Positions 44,278 through 52,083 of a stretch of DNA of 64,000 nucleotides are shown piece after piece (the stretch's first letter is position 1; the number at the start of each line of letters is the position of its first letter). A program made the position numbers and the translations under genes. Under the pieces are notes generated by a model. It was not told where the DNA came from and made no database searches. It saw only the letters and a program-made list of their open reading frames with translations. Origin of the DNA: Sinorhizobium sp. RAC02 (GTDB taxonomy: Bacteria > Pseudomonadota > Alphaproteobacteria > Rhizobiales > Rhizobiaceae); the NCBI RefSeq assembly GCF_001713395.1, contig NZ_CP016452.1, forward strand, positions 1,302,001-1,366,000, given 5' to 3'.

Positions 44278-44730
44278 ATGGCAAATCCCTAATGAAAGAT
44301 CGCAGTGCCTCCCGCAAAATCCGGCTCCATTTGGCAGCCGCGCGCAGCGCACAGGCCGGATGTCTCCACAATCCGGCAATACATCGATACGAAAGGGGGC
44401 TTGCCTGAAGCTGAAGTTTCGGGTGCGGAGAGTATAGTGGGCGGCCTTGAAACCCTGGTTTTCCAGAGTTTTCTGTGCCGCGGGCTACAGGGCACCCGAT
44501 CTCCGCCCGAGTGGGGCATCACGATCCGAAAGCTGTTCGCAACAGAATCGGTGAGATACGCCGAATCGATAAATCCAGATTCGAAACGCGCGCCGGCGCT
44601 GGTGATCGTCCGGCCCGTTTTGCTGACCATGGAAGCCAGATACGGCGGCTATTCTGACGCGATAGCCGAAGCGACGCGACCAGATGCCCGCCGGCACTGG
44701 CCGCTTTCCTTGGCGCTTCTGTGCGGAACC
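44278..44730. other. Gene-free interval upstream of the octad-repeat gene
   Basis: These 453 bases lie between the repeat gene start and the racemase stop, both on the minus strand. Open frames here are short or are shadows and show no family motif. The interval must hold the repeat-gene promoter. A TATACT hexamer occurs on the minus strand near 44432-44437, but no good -35 is at the right distance. I see no terminator with a clear T-run. Confidence 0.4.
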
Positions 44731-45453
44731 TTAACTCGCGGAGCGGAAGGCGCCGTCGATTTTGCTCGCCGGTGGCGGGGCGTAGCCGCCGAGACGGGAG
44801 GTGCGGATGCTGAGGCCGGCCATGGCTTCCGCAAGTTTTACCGCACAGGAGACGCCGTCGAGCACGGGCAGGCCGTGTTCTGCGGAAAGGTCTGCGGCGA
44901 GGCTTGCCATTCCGGCGCAGCCGAGCACGATTGCCTCGGCGCGGTCCTCGCTGATGGCAAGGCCGATTTCGCCGCTGATCTTCTGGCGGGCGTTGGAGCC
45001 CGGCTGTTCCAGTTCCAGCACGGCTACTTCCGAGGAACGCACGCGGGCGCAGCGGGTATCGAGACCGTAGCGAGCAAGATTGTGTTCCAGTGCCGGAACC
45101 GAGCGCGCAAGCGTGGTAACCACCGAGAACTTGTTCGAGATCATCGAAGCGAAGTGATAGGCGGCCTCGCCGATGCCGATCACCGGCTTGTCGGTGAGGC
45201 AGCGGGCGGCGTCGAGGCCGGTGTCGTCGAAACAGGCGATGACGACGGCGTCGCAATCCGGGTTGCGGCGGATGGTGTCGAGCAGTCCGGCGAGGCTCAT
45301 CGCCTCGTCGAAAAAGCCCTCGATGGAGACCGGCCCATGCACGGGGTTGATGGCCGTGATTTCGGTTCCGGGAGAGGCGGCGGCGCGCGCCGCCTTGCCG
45401 ATGTGTTCCGTCATCGATGCGGTGGTGTTGGGGTTGATGACGAGGATTTTCAT
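44731..45453 (-). CDS. Asp/Glu/hydantoin racemase family protein
   Basis: A 240-residue protein of the hydantoin racemase/Asp-Glu racemase superfamily. It starts MKILVINPNTTASMTEHIG, the family N-terminus. The two catalytic cysteines are in VIACFDDTGLDAAR (about Cys76) and IVLGCAGMASLA (about Cys183). PVIGIGEAAYH also matches. It would interconvert D and L forms of a 5-substituted hydantoin or a related amino-acid derivative. It is the last gene of the LIV-type transporter operon, one base after the ATPase gene. No hydantoinase is adjacent; the nearest carbamoylase-type enzyme is encoded at 22349. Confidence 0.88.
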   Translation of the reverse strand: MKILVINPNTTASMTEHIGKAARAAASPGTEITAINPVHGPVSIEGFFDEAMSLAGLLDTIRRNPDCDAVVIACFDDTGLDAARCLTDKPVIGIGEAAYHFASMISNKFSVVTTLARSVPALEHNLARYGLDTRCARVRSSEVAVLELEQPGSNARQKISGEIGLAISEDRAEAIVLGCAGMASLAADLSAEHGLPVLDGVSCAVKLAEAMAGLSIRTSRLGGYAPPPASKIDGAFRSAS

Positions 45454-45454
45454 G

Positions 45455-46177
45455 TCAGAGTTCGCCTCCGAGGTAGGCAGCTTTGATGCGGTCGTCGTTC
45501 ATCAACTCTTTCGAGTTGCCTGAGAGCGCGATCGACCCGGTGGAAAGCGCATAAGCGCGGTTGGAGATGGAGAGCGCCATGCGGCTGTTCTGCTCGACGA
45601 GGAGGATGGAAACCTTCTCGTCGCGGCTGATGGCGACGATGGCACGTGCGATGTCCTGCACCAGCTTTGGCGCGATGCCGAGGGAAGGCTCGTCCAGCAA
45701 CAGAAGCTTCGGGCGGGCCATGAGGGCACGGCCGATCACCATCATCTGCTGTTCGCCGCCGGACATGGTGTTTGCCTGCTGGTGATAGCGCTCGCGCAGG
45801 CGTGGAAAGCGTGTCAGCACGCTTTCCAGCGTCTTTTCGATCTCCGCCTTGTCGGTTCGGGTGAAGGCCCCCATCAGGAGATTGTCCTTCACCGACATCA
45901 GCGGGAAGGCGCGCCGTCCCTCCGGCACCATGGAGATGCCCTTGCGCACGACGTCGGCGGCGGATGTGCCGTCGAGCCGCTGGCCCTCATAGTGGATCTG
46001 GCCGGACTTGATGGGCCGAAGCCCGGTGATCGCCCTGAGGATGGAGGACTTGCCCGCGCCGTTCGCGCCGATCAGCGCGACGGTTTCGCCTTCCGCCACA
46101 TCGATCGAGACACCTTTCAGCGCATAGATGTGATCGTAGTACAGCTCGACATTTTCGACGCTCAATATTTTTGTCAT
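45455..46177 (-). CDS. livF: Branched-chain amino acid-type ABC ATPase
   Basis: A 240-residue LivF-type ATPase: Walker A IGANGAGKSSIL, signature MSGGEQQMMVIGRAL, Walker B LLLLDEPSLGIAPKL and H-loop LLVEQNSRMAL. LivF pairs with LivG to power import through LivH and LivM. Three bases separate it from the livG gene. The whole set is in the order livK-like, livH, livM, livG, livF, racemase on the minus strand. The substrate is likely the racemase substrate or product, and need not be a branched-chain amino acid. Confidence 0.92.
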   Translation of the reverse strand: MTKILSVENVELYYDHIYALKGVSIDVAEGETVALIGANGAGKSSILRAITGLRPIKSGQIHYEGQRLDGTSAADVVRKGISMVPEGRRAFPLMSVKDNLLMGAFTRTDKAEIEKTLESVLTRFPRLRERYHQQANTMSGGEQQMMVIGRALMARPKLLLLDEPSLGIAPKLVQDIARAIVAISRDEKVSILLVEQNSRMALSISNRAYALSTGSIALSGNSKELMNDDRIKAAYLGGEL

Positions 46178-46180
46178 GGC

Positions 46181-46963
46181 TTACATCCCGATCGCAGCAT
46201 CTTCGGAGCCGAGATAGGCTTCGATGACCTTCTCGTTCTCGCGGATTTCCTGGGGTGTGCCTTCGGCGAGTTTTTGGCCGAAGTTGATGCACACGATGCG
46301 GTCGCTGATCTTCATCACCGCGGGCATGTCGTGTTCCACGAGCAGCACGGTGACGCCGCGCTCGTCGCGAAGGCGGCGGACAAGGCCCACCATCTTCATC
46401 GTCTCGTCGTGGTTCATGCCGGCGAAGGGCTCGTCGAGCAGGATGACCTTGGGATCGGTGGCAAGGCCGATGGCCATGCCCAGCGCGCGCAGATGCCCCT
46501 GCGGCAGGTTGGAGGCGAGTTCGTTGCGGATCGCCTGCAGCCCGAGGAAATCGACGATGTCGTCGGCAGAGGCCGCGAATGCCGCCTCGTCCTCCTTAGC
46601 CTGCTTGCTGCCGAGGAAGAAGCCGAAGAGGCTCGCCTTGGAGCGCAGGTGATGGGAGACGATGATGTTTTCACGCACCGTCATGGAGCGGAAGATCGTC
46701 GTTTCCTGAAAGGTCCGCACGACGCCCATGCGGGCCACCTTGTGCGGAGCGAGGCTGGAGATGCGCTCGCCGTTGAAGAGCACTTCCCCGCTCGTTGCCG
46801 GAACGAAGGAGGAGATCAGCTTGAACAGCGTCGACTTGCCGGCGCCGTTCGGGCCGATCACCGAAAGGATCTCGCCCTGTTTGACATCGAAGGAGACGTC
46901 GTTCACCGCCGTCAGGCCGCCGTAGCGTTTGGTGATGTTCTTGATTTGCAGGATAGGGGTCAT
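46181..46963 (-). CDS. livG: Branched-chain amino acid-type ABC ATPase
   Basis: A 260-residue LivG-type ATPase. Walker A is [12 protein letters not shown] and Walker B is [15 protein letters not shown], with H-loop [11 protein letters not shown]. The signature motif is diverged: [15 protein letters not shown] in place of LSYGQQRRLEIA. The position is otherwise right, and the sequence is LivG-like from end to end (long insertion after Walker [19 protein letters not shown]). It overlaps the livM gene by 4 bases. The unusual signature might lower activity; LivF has a standard one. Confidence 0.9.
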   Translation of the reverse strand: MTPILQIKNITKRYGGLTAVNDVSFDVKQGEILSVIGPNGAGKSTLFKLISSFVPATSGEVLFNGERISSLAPHKVARMGVVRTFQETTIFRSMTVRENIIVSHHLRSKASLFGFFLGSKQAKEDEAAFAASADDIVDFLGLQAIRNELASNLPQGHLRALGMAIGLATDPKVILLDEPFAGMNHDETMKMVGLVRRLRDERGVTVLLVEHDMPAVMKISDRIVCINFGQKLAEGTPQEIRENEKVIEAYLGSEDAAIGM

Positions 46964-47931
46964 GCGCGACTCTCCTTCTTGTCGAGAAGGCTCAGGACAC
47001 CGTTCGGCAGGACCAGCATGAGCAGGATCATGATGCCGGAGTAGATGAGGAGCTGATATTCCCGGGCGATCGACAGCAGATCCCAGCCGAAATAGAGCAG
47101 GAGCGTGCCGAGCATCGGGCCGAAGACGTAGCCGAGCCCGCCAAGGAAGCAGTAGAGCATGAAGTTCACGCTGTCTGCGACCACGAAGGAGGACGGATAG
47201 ATTGACTGCGCGATGGAGGCGAACATGGCGCCCGCGATGCCGCCGAAGAACGAGGAAATCGCATAGGCGAGCAGCCGGAGGTAGACGGTATTGACACCGA
47301 TCGAGGCCGAAAGCTCCTCGTTCTGCTGGAGGCTGCGGCAGAGATGCCCGAGCCGCGAATTCACGATGCGCCAGAGCACCAGGTAGGTGATCACCATCAG
47401 CAGCGCGGCCATGATGTAGAAGCCGAAGCGCGGATTGCTGAGCGATCCCAGGGCCGGGATGATGGTCAGGCCGAAGATCGACAATTCACCCGGCAGCGGG
47501 ATGGAGGTAATGCCCTTCGCCCCGTTGGTGATCGGTAAGGCAAGGGCAGTGAGGCGTGCCACCTCAGTCAATACCAGCGTCACCATGGCGAAATAGACGC
47601 CACGGAGACGAAGGATCGGAAAGCCGATCAGGACGGAGATGAAGGCGCAGAACAGGCCTGCCAGCGGCAGCGTCAGCCAGAACGAGACGTTCGCCTGGGT
47701 GACGAGGATGGCCGAGACATAGCCGCCGATCAGCGCATAGGCGCCCTGGCCGATATTGATGCGGCCGATATAGAAGGTGAGCCAGACGCCGGCTGCTCCA
47801 ACGGAGAGCAGTGCGACCGAGGTCAGCGTGTAGAAGAAATCCCAGCGCCCGGTCAGACTGATGAAGATCGGTACGAGCACGAAGACGGTGAGGAGGAAGG
47901 CCGCAAAGCCGAGGATTCTTGAAGTGGTCAT
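46960..47931 (-). CDS. livM: Branched-chain amino acid-type ABC permease
   Basis: A 323-residue membrane protein with LivM features: YFIGRINIGQGAYALIGGYVSAIL-like early segment, LRGVYFAMVTLVLTEVARL, and the cytoplasmic coupling loop LGHLCRSLQQNEELSASIGVN. The end of the chain reaches the membrane in VFGPMLGTLLLYFGW and a final helix. It forms the channel with LivH. Order and overlaps show one operon. Confidence 0.92.
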   Translation of the reverse strand: MTTSRILGFAAFLLTVFVLVPIFISLTGRWDFFYTLTSVALLSVGAAGVWLTFYIGRINIGQGAYALIGGYVSAILVTQANVSFWLTLPLAGLFCAFISVLIGFPILRLRGVYFAMVTLVLTEVARLTALALPITNGAKGITSIPLPGELSIFGLTIIPALGSLSNPRFGFYIMAALLMVITYLVLWRIVNSRLGHLCRSLQQNEELSASIGVNTVYLRLLAYAISSFFGGIAGAMFASIAQSIYPSSFVVADSVNFMLYCFLGGLGYVFGPMLGTLLLYFGWDLLSIAREYQLLIYSGIMILLMLVLPNGVLSLLDKKESRA

Positions 47932-47935
47932 GATC

Positions 47936-48805
47936 TCAACCCCACGGCTTGCCCATCAGCCCCTGCGGGCGGACGGCGAGGAACACCATCAACGTGGCGA
48001 AGATGACGAGGTAGGTGATGTCGCCATAGGCCGAGAGCACGGTCAGGCCGACACTCTCCATCATGCCGAGGATGAACCCGCCGGCAATCGCCCCGGAAAT
48101 CACGCCAGCACCACCGATCATGATCATCAGGAAGGCCTTGACCGAGGTCGGGCCACCCATGCCGAGATTGACGCCGGTAATGGTGACGAGGAGGCCGCCG
48201 ACGAGTCCGGCAAGCATCGCGCCGAGCGCGAAGCCGATCATCGAGTAGCGGGAGACGTTCACGCCCATCAGCTGGGCGGCCATCTTGTCCTGGGCGAGCG
48301 CACGCATGGCACGGCCGGTCCGGGAGTAGTTCATAAAGCCGATGAAGGCGACGATCAACAGGATGGCGAGAACGCCGATCAGAATGCGGTCATAGGGCAT
48401 GATGATCCGCATGTCCCAGTTGAACACGCCGTTGACGATCTTCGGCACGCCGCGCTGCTTTTCACCGAAGAACAGCAGGATGACGGCATCGAGGAAGAAG
48501 GCGACGCCCGCAGCAAGCAGCATGGTCGATTCATCGCGTTTCGAGCGGCGCACGACCGGCGCGAAGAGGAATTTTTCGATGGCCGCGCCCATGATCGCGA
48601 GGACCACCGCCGAGGCGAAGAGGCCGACGATGAAGGGCAGGCCGAGCTGGACGACGACCGTATAGGTGACGAAGCCGCCGAAGACATACATCTGCCCATG
48701 GGCGAAGTTCAGCACGTTCATCAGCGAGAAAATCAGCGTCAGCCCGAGGGCGATCAACGCATATTGCGCGCCGAGGTAGAGACCGTTGGCGATTATCTGT
48801 TCCAT
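47936..48805 (-). CDS. livH: Branched-chain amino acid-type ABC permease
   Basis: A 289-residue LivH-type membrane protein. It begins MEQIIANGLYLGAQYALIALGLTLIFSLMNVLNFAHGQMYVFGGF, the family hallmark with NFAHG. The coupling loop is TGRAMRALAQDKMAAQLMGVN. It pairs with LivM. It is separated from the upstream receptor gene by 151 bases that contain an inverted repeat (48847-48868), which may keep receptor mRNA more abundant. Confidence 0.92.
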   Translation of the reverse strand: MEQIIANGLYLGAQYALIALGLTLIFSLMNVLNFAHGQMYVFGGFVTYTVVVQLGLPFIVGLFASAVVLAIMGAAIEKFLFAPVVRRSKRDESTMLLAAGVAFFLDAVILLFFGEKQRGVPKIVNGVFNWDMRIIMPYDRILIGVLAILLIVAFIGFMNYSRTGRAMRALAQDKMAAQLMGVNVSRYSMIGFALGAMLAGLVGGLLVTITGVNLGMGGPTSVKAFLMIMIGGAGVISGAIAGGFILGMMESVGLTVLSAYGDITYLVIFATLMVFLAVRPQGLMGKPWG

Positions 48806-48846
48806 CGTGAGCCTCCAATGGAAGGTTCAGGCAAAGAGGAATCCGG

Positions 48847-48868
48847 CCGGACTGCGCGTGCGGTCCGG
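48847..48868 (-). other. Intercistronic inverted repeat after the LIV-type receptor gene
   Basis: CCGGAC (48847-48852) and GTCCGG (48863-48868) form a 6-base GC-rich stem with a 10-base loop in the 151-base gap between receptor and livH. No T-run follows. It may be an mRNA-stabilising element. Confidence 0.4.
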
Positions 48869-48956
48869 ATCCCGTTTTCTTAAGTGGCCGCGCAATCCCA
48901 GACGGAAAACCGCTTCACACTTTTCCTGGAATTGCCCCAGGGTGCCTAGGCTCGGA

Positions 48957-50144
48957 TCAGTCGACCTGGCCGACGAACAGCGTCTCGAACTTACCCCCCT
49001 TGTACTCGTTCACGACGAGCGGGACGGAGATCTGACGCTTCTGGCCGAAAGAGGTCATGCCGACATATTTCAGCTTGGCATCGCCCTTCATGAAGGGGTT
49101 GGCGGCCTCGAACGTGTCCATCGTCTTCTTGAATTCATCGACATTGTCGATGGCGGCGGGGTTCGCCTTCAGTGTTTCGAGGATGTATTCGAGCGCATAG
49201 ACCTTGGTGTTCGACTCGTCATTGTATTCGCCGAACATCTTCGTGTAGCGCGTGACGAATTCCGTCATCGTGTCGCTGGCAAGCTCCGGCGTGGACGCGC
49301 CACCGACGGAGATGAAGCCATCCGCGAGTTCGCCGGCACCTTCCTGCAGAACGCTCGCATCCTGCCCGGTTTCCGTCGAGATGAGGCCGGTATAGCCGAG
49401 TTCACGCGCCGAGCGGATGAGCTGCGGAGCACTGGCCGGCGAGACGCCGGAGAGCACGAGCAGGTCGGGCGAAGCCTGGATGACGGGCAGCAGAACCGGG
49501 GTGAAGTCGGTCGTGTCCACCTGGTAGGTCACGTTTCCGGAGACGACTTCCAGTCCCAGCGCCTCGGCGGCGGCAATGCCGGATTCACGCTGGCTCAGCG
49601 GGTCGGATTCGTTGGCCGCAACGAAGGCCACCTTCTTCACGCCCTTGGTTTCCTTCAGGTACTTGTAGATGGCAGGACCCGACTGATAGTTCGCAACCAT
49701 GCCGAGGATCGCGTTCGATGCCGGCGCGGTGAAGAGTTCCTTCGGGAAAGCATAGGGGAAATACATGATGCCGTTCTGCTCGGCGACCGGGCGCACGGCG
49801 GCAGCACCGTCATCGACGTTCGGGCCGACGACGTAGTGCACGCCGTCCTGCGACATCTTCTCCATGCCGGCGATGGCCCGCTTGGGGTCCTTCTGGTCGT
49901 CGAAGGGTACGATCTCGATCGTGTAGGTCTTGTCGCCGATCTTGACGCCGCCCAGCTCGTTCAGCCAGGCCGCACGGGCTTCCATCGAACGCTGGTTCGA
50001 GACGCCCCAGGACGCAGCCGGACCGGAGGTGACGCCGACGAAGCCGACTTTAAGAGTCGGGTTCTGTGCGTACGCCATAAGCGGCATGGACAGCACGGTG
50101 GCTGCGGCGAGGGCGGAAAATTTCAGGAATGTGCGCTTGTGCAT
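48957..50144 (-). CDS. Branched-chain amino acid-type ABC substrate-binding protein (LivK-like)
   Basis: A 395-residue receptor of the type I periplasmic-binding fold. The signal peptide is residues about 1-26 (MHKRTFLKFSALAAATVLSM through MAYAQ). The mature start PTLKVGFVGVTSGPAASWG and VHYVVGPNVDDGAAAVRPVAEQNGIMYF fit LivJ/LivK or amide-type receptors. The open frame goes far upstream to 50579, but ATG 50144 has AGAGGAAG and is followed by the signal peptide, so it is the start. It diverges from the GntR gene at 50367; two palindromes lie between. Confidence 0.9.
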   Translation of the reverse strand: MHKRTFLKFSALAAATVLSMPLMAYAQNPTLKVGFVGVTSGPAASWGVSNQRSMEARAAWLNELGGVKIGDKTYTIEIVPFDDQKDPKRAIAGMEKMSQDGVHYVVGPNVDDGAAAVRPVAEQNGIMYFPYAFPKELFTAPASNAILGMVANYQSGPAIYKYLKETKGVKKVAFVAANESDPLSQRESGIAAAEALGLEVVSGNVTYQVDTTDFTPVLLPVIQASPDLLVLSGVSPASAPQLIRSARELGYTGLISTETGQDASVLQEGAGELADGFISVGGASTPELASDTMTEFVTRYTKMFGEYNDESNTKVYALEYILETLKANPAAIDNVDEFKKTMDTFEAANPFMKGDAKLKYVGMTSFGQKRQISVPLVVNEYKGGKFETLFVGQVD

Positions 50145-50234
50145 GATGTTCTTCCTCTGGGCCATTGATCTATTTTCTATGGGCGAGCGGGTCGCGAGGG
50201 CGGCACGTTCGGCCTTGGCCAGGGCATTGAATGC

Positions 50235-50246
50235 ATTGTTAACAAT
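50235..50246. promoter_or_regulatory. Candidate GntR/FCD operator 1 (LIV-type operon)
   Basis: ATTGTTAACAAT is a perfect 12-base palindrome, 90 bases upstream of the receptor start and 121 bases before the GntR start. It resembles the operator at 5215 (ATTGTTGAACAAT) upstream of the other GntR-regulated operon. Confidence 0.55.
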
Positions 50247-50303
50247 CTTGTCAATAGCTCGTGAACAAGGCATTGTTATTTTCGTCGACGAAATATGCGC
50301 TTG

Positions 50304-50315
50304 TTGGTCAACCAA
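50304..50315. promoter_or_regulatory. Candidate GntR/FCD operator 2 (LIV-type operon)
   Basis: TTGGT-CA-ACCAA is a 12-base inverted repeat, 52 bases before the GntR start codon. It resembles the FadR core TGGTCxxACCA. A position near the GntR promoter suggests autoregulation. Confidence 0.45.
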
Positions 50316-50366
50316 ATCAGACATATTTAGAGGCAGTGCAATAGAATGCGCATGTGAGGAGATGCG

Positions 50367-51071
50367 GTGGTTGATTTGAGCCGAGGTAACGTGGTGGAGG
50401 CGGACGAAGTCGACGAGAGCGACATCGTCGAGCGCATTTTCGATGCCGTCATCGAGCAGAGATTGCCGCCGGGCACGAAGCTTTCCGAGTCGGCCCTGTG
50501 CGACGCCTTCGGGGTGGGGCGCATGCGCATCCGCCGCAGCCTGCTGTTGCTTGCCAGCCGCGAAGTTGTGGAACTCCACGCCAACCGTGGCGCTTTCGTC
50601 GCGTCACCGACGCCCGAGCAGGCCCGCGAGGTCTTCGAGGCGCGCCTGGCGCTCGAGCCGAACATCGCGCGCCTTGCCGTCCAGCGCGCCTCGGACGAGG
50701 ACATAACGGCGCTGACCCGTCATCTGGAAATGGAATATGTGGCGCACAAGGAGCGCCACAGGCACGATGCGATCCGCCTTTCCGGCCAGTTCCACACCCT
50801 GCTCGCGCAGGTCGCCGGCAATGCCATCCTTATCCGCACGATGAAGGAGCTGGTGACGCGCACCTCGCTGATCATCGGCCTTTTCGGTGCTGGCGTCAGC
50901 AACTGTCGCGACGACGACCATGCGGCGATCGTCGGGGCCTTTCACACGCGCGACGCAGAAAAGGCGGCCTGGATGATGACGCTGCACCTGCGGCACATTC
51001 AGGACCACCTCGAACTCGGCGTGAAGTCCACGGATTCCGTGGACCTCATGGAGCTTTTCCGTAAGCCGTGA
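50367..51071 (+). CDS. GntR family regulator, FCD subfamily
   Basis: A 234-residue protein starting at GTG 50367 behind GAGGAG. Winged helix: IVERIFDAVIEQRLPPGTKLSESALCDAFGVGRMRIRRSLLLLASREVVELHANRGAF is present (residues about 17-75, quoted in part as SESALCDAFGVGRMR). The FCD domain follows with DAIRLSGQFHTLLAQVAGN and a metal-binding-like H in FHTLL. It diverges from the LIV-type transporter/racemase operon and probably represses it, responding to an imported amino-acid derivative. It is a different lineage from the GntR at 4401. Confidence 0.88.
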   Translation: MVDLSRGNVVEADEVDESDIVERIFDAVIEQRLPPGTKLSESALCDAFGVGRMRIRRSLLLLASREVVELHANRGAFVASPTPEQAREVFEARLALEPNIARLAVQRASDEDITALTRHLEMEYVAHKERHRHDAIRLSGQFHTLLAQVAGNAILIRTMKELVTRTSLIIGLFGAGVSNCRDDDHAAIVGAFHTRDAEKAAWMMTLHLRHIQDHLELGVKSTDSVDLMELFRKP

Positions 51072-51093
51072 AACGGTTTACCTCTCCGGTCGA

Positions 51094-52083
51094 CTATGAC
51101 CTCCCAGCCATGACGAGCGGCGGGCAATGCAGGTAACGGGCGACCTTGCGCTTGGCCGTGATATCGGCCCAGACCAGTTCGACATCGCCATCCTTGAGCC
51201 CGGTCGCGGCCGCAATCGTTGCCGCTGGCAGCCCGTGCTCCAGTCCGTAGAGGCAGATGTCCATCTTGGCGTAGGGCAGTGCGAAATAGAATTCTTCCTG
51301 CGTCTGCGGCAGCGAATAGGTATCGGTGGTCGGCGGGCGGGAGAGGATTTCGGCCGGCACGCCGAGATGGGCGGCGAGCTGGTAAACCTGCGACTTGTAG
51401 AGATGGGCGATCGGCTTGATGTCGGCAGCGCCATCGCCGTTCTTCACGAAGAAACCCTGGTCGTATTCCAGTAGGTTCGGGGTGCCGATGACGGCAAAGT
51501 TCAGGCGGTCGGCGTGGTAATATTCAAGCTGCTTGCGGGTGCGCTGCTTCATGTTCGTCGCCGCGACGATGCCAAGATAGGCGTTCGCGGACAGCCGCAC
51601 CTTGCGCATCGCACCGTCCGGCGCACGCACGACGAGCGAGGAAATATTGTAGCCACCGGTCGTCATCGGATTATCGAAGACGATTTTGGACCCCCAGCCG
51701 GTGCCGAACTCCGGCACGGCCTCGCGGATGAAGGCATCGCGGCGCTCATAGCAGCCCATGGCGGCGAGCGACGGGCCGATATCCTCGACGACGCTCTCGA
51801 TGCCAAAGGTTTCCGCGACGCTGCGCCCGAGACGCAGGCTTTCCGGGTCGGAATCATTCTCCGGCATGAACAGGGCAAACACGTTTTTCGCACCGAGCGC
51901 CCCCACGGCGAGCGCCGCGCAAAGGCTGGAATCGATGCCGCCGGAAATGCCGAGGACCAGACCACGCTTGCGCAGGCCGGTGCGCAGCTCCTCGCGCATC
52001 CAGCGAGTGATACGCTCTACTTCCGCGGCAGCGTCGAGCACGAGCGGAGCGAAGGCTGGCGTGTGGGTCTTCGGCGTGGTCAT
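51094..52083 (-). CDS. nadE: NadE-type amidotransferase/NAD synthetase (ammonia-dependent form)
   Basis: A 329-residue protein without the glutaminase domain of the long NadE. The PP-loop is LGISGGIDSSLCAALAV, followed by VFALFMPENDSDPESLRLGRSVAE and the adenylate-binding TNMKQRTRKQLEYYHADRL, with KNGDGAADIKPIAHLYKSQVYQLA. These fit ammonia-dependent NAD synthetase. It is the last gene of an operon with an AsnB-type protein, an ACP and an acyl-AMP ligase, which is unusual for a housekeeping enzyme. It may amidate a carboxyl group of the operon's product instead of NaAD. It overlaps the ligase gene by 4 bases. Confidence 0.82.
   Translation of the reverse strand: MTTPKTHTPAFAPLVLDAAAEVERITRWMREELRTGLRKRGLVLGISGGIDSSLCAALAVGALGAKNVFALFMPENDSDPESLRLGRSVAETFGIESVVEDIGPSLAAMGCYERRDAFIREAVPEFGTGWGSKIVFDNPMTTGGYNISSLVVRAPDGAMRKVRLSANAYLGIVAATNMKQRTRKQLEYYHADRLNFAVIGTPNLLEYDQGFFVKNGDGAADIKPIAHLYKSQVYQLAAHLGVPAEILSRPPTTDTYSLPQTQEEFYFALPYAKMDICLYGLEHGLPAATIAAATGLKDGDVELVWADITAKRKVARYLHCPPLVMAGRS

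Noticed and set aside
44305..45486. A 393-codon plus-strand frame across the racemase gene
   Set aside because: It is antisense to conserved racemase motifs and has no signature of its own.
50145..50579. A 145-codon N-terminal extension of the LIV-type receptor
   Set aside because: The true signal peptide begins at ATG 50144 with a good ribosome site; the extension runs through the intergenic palindromes and into the divergent GntR gene.
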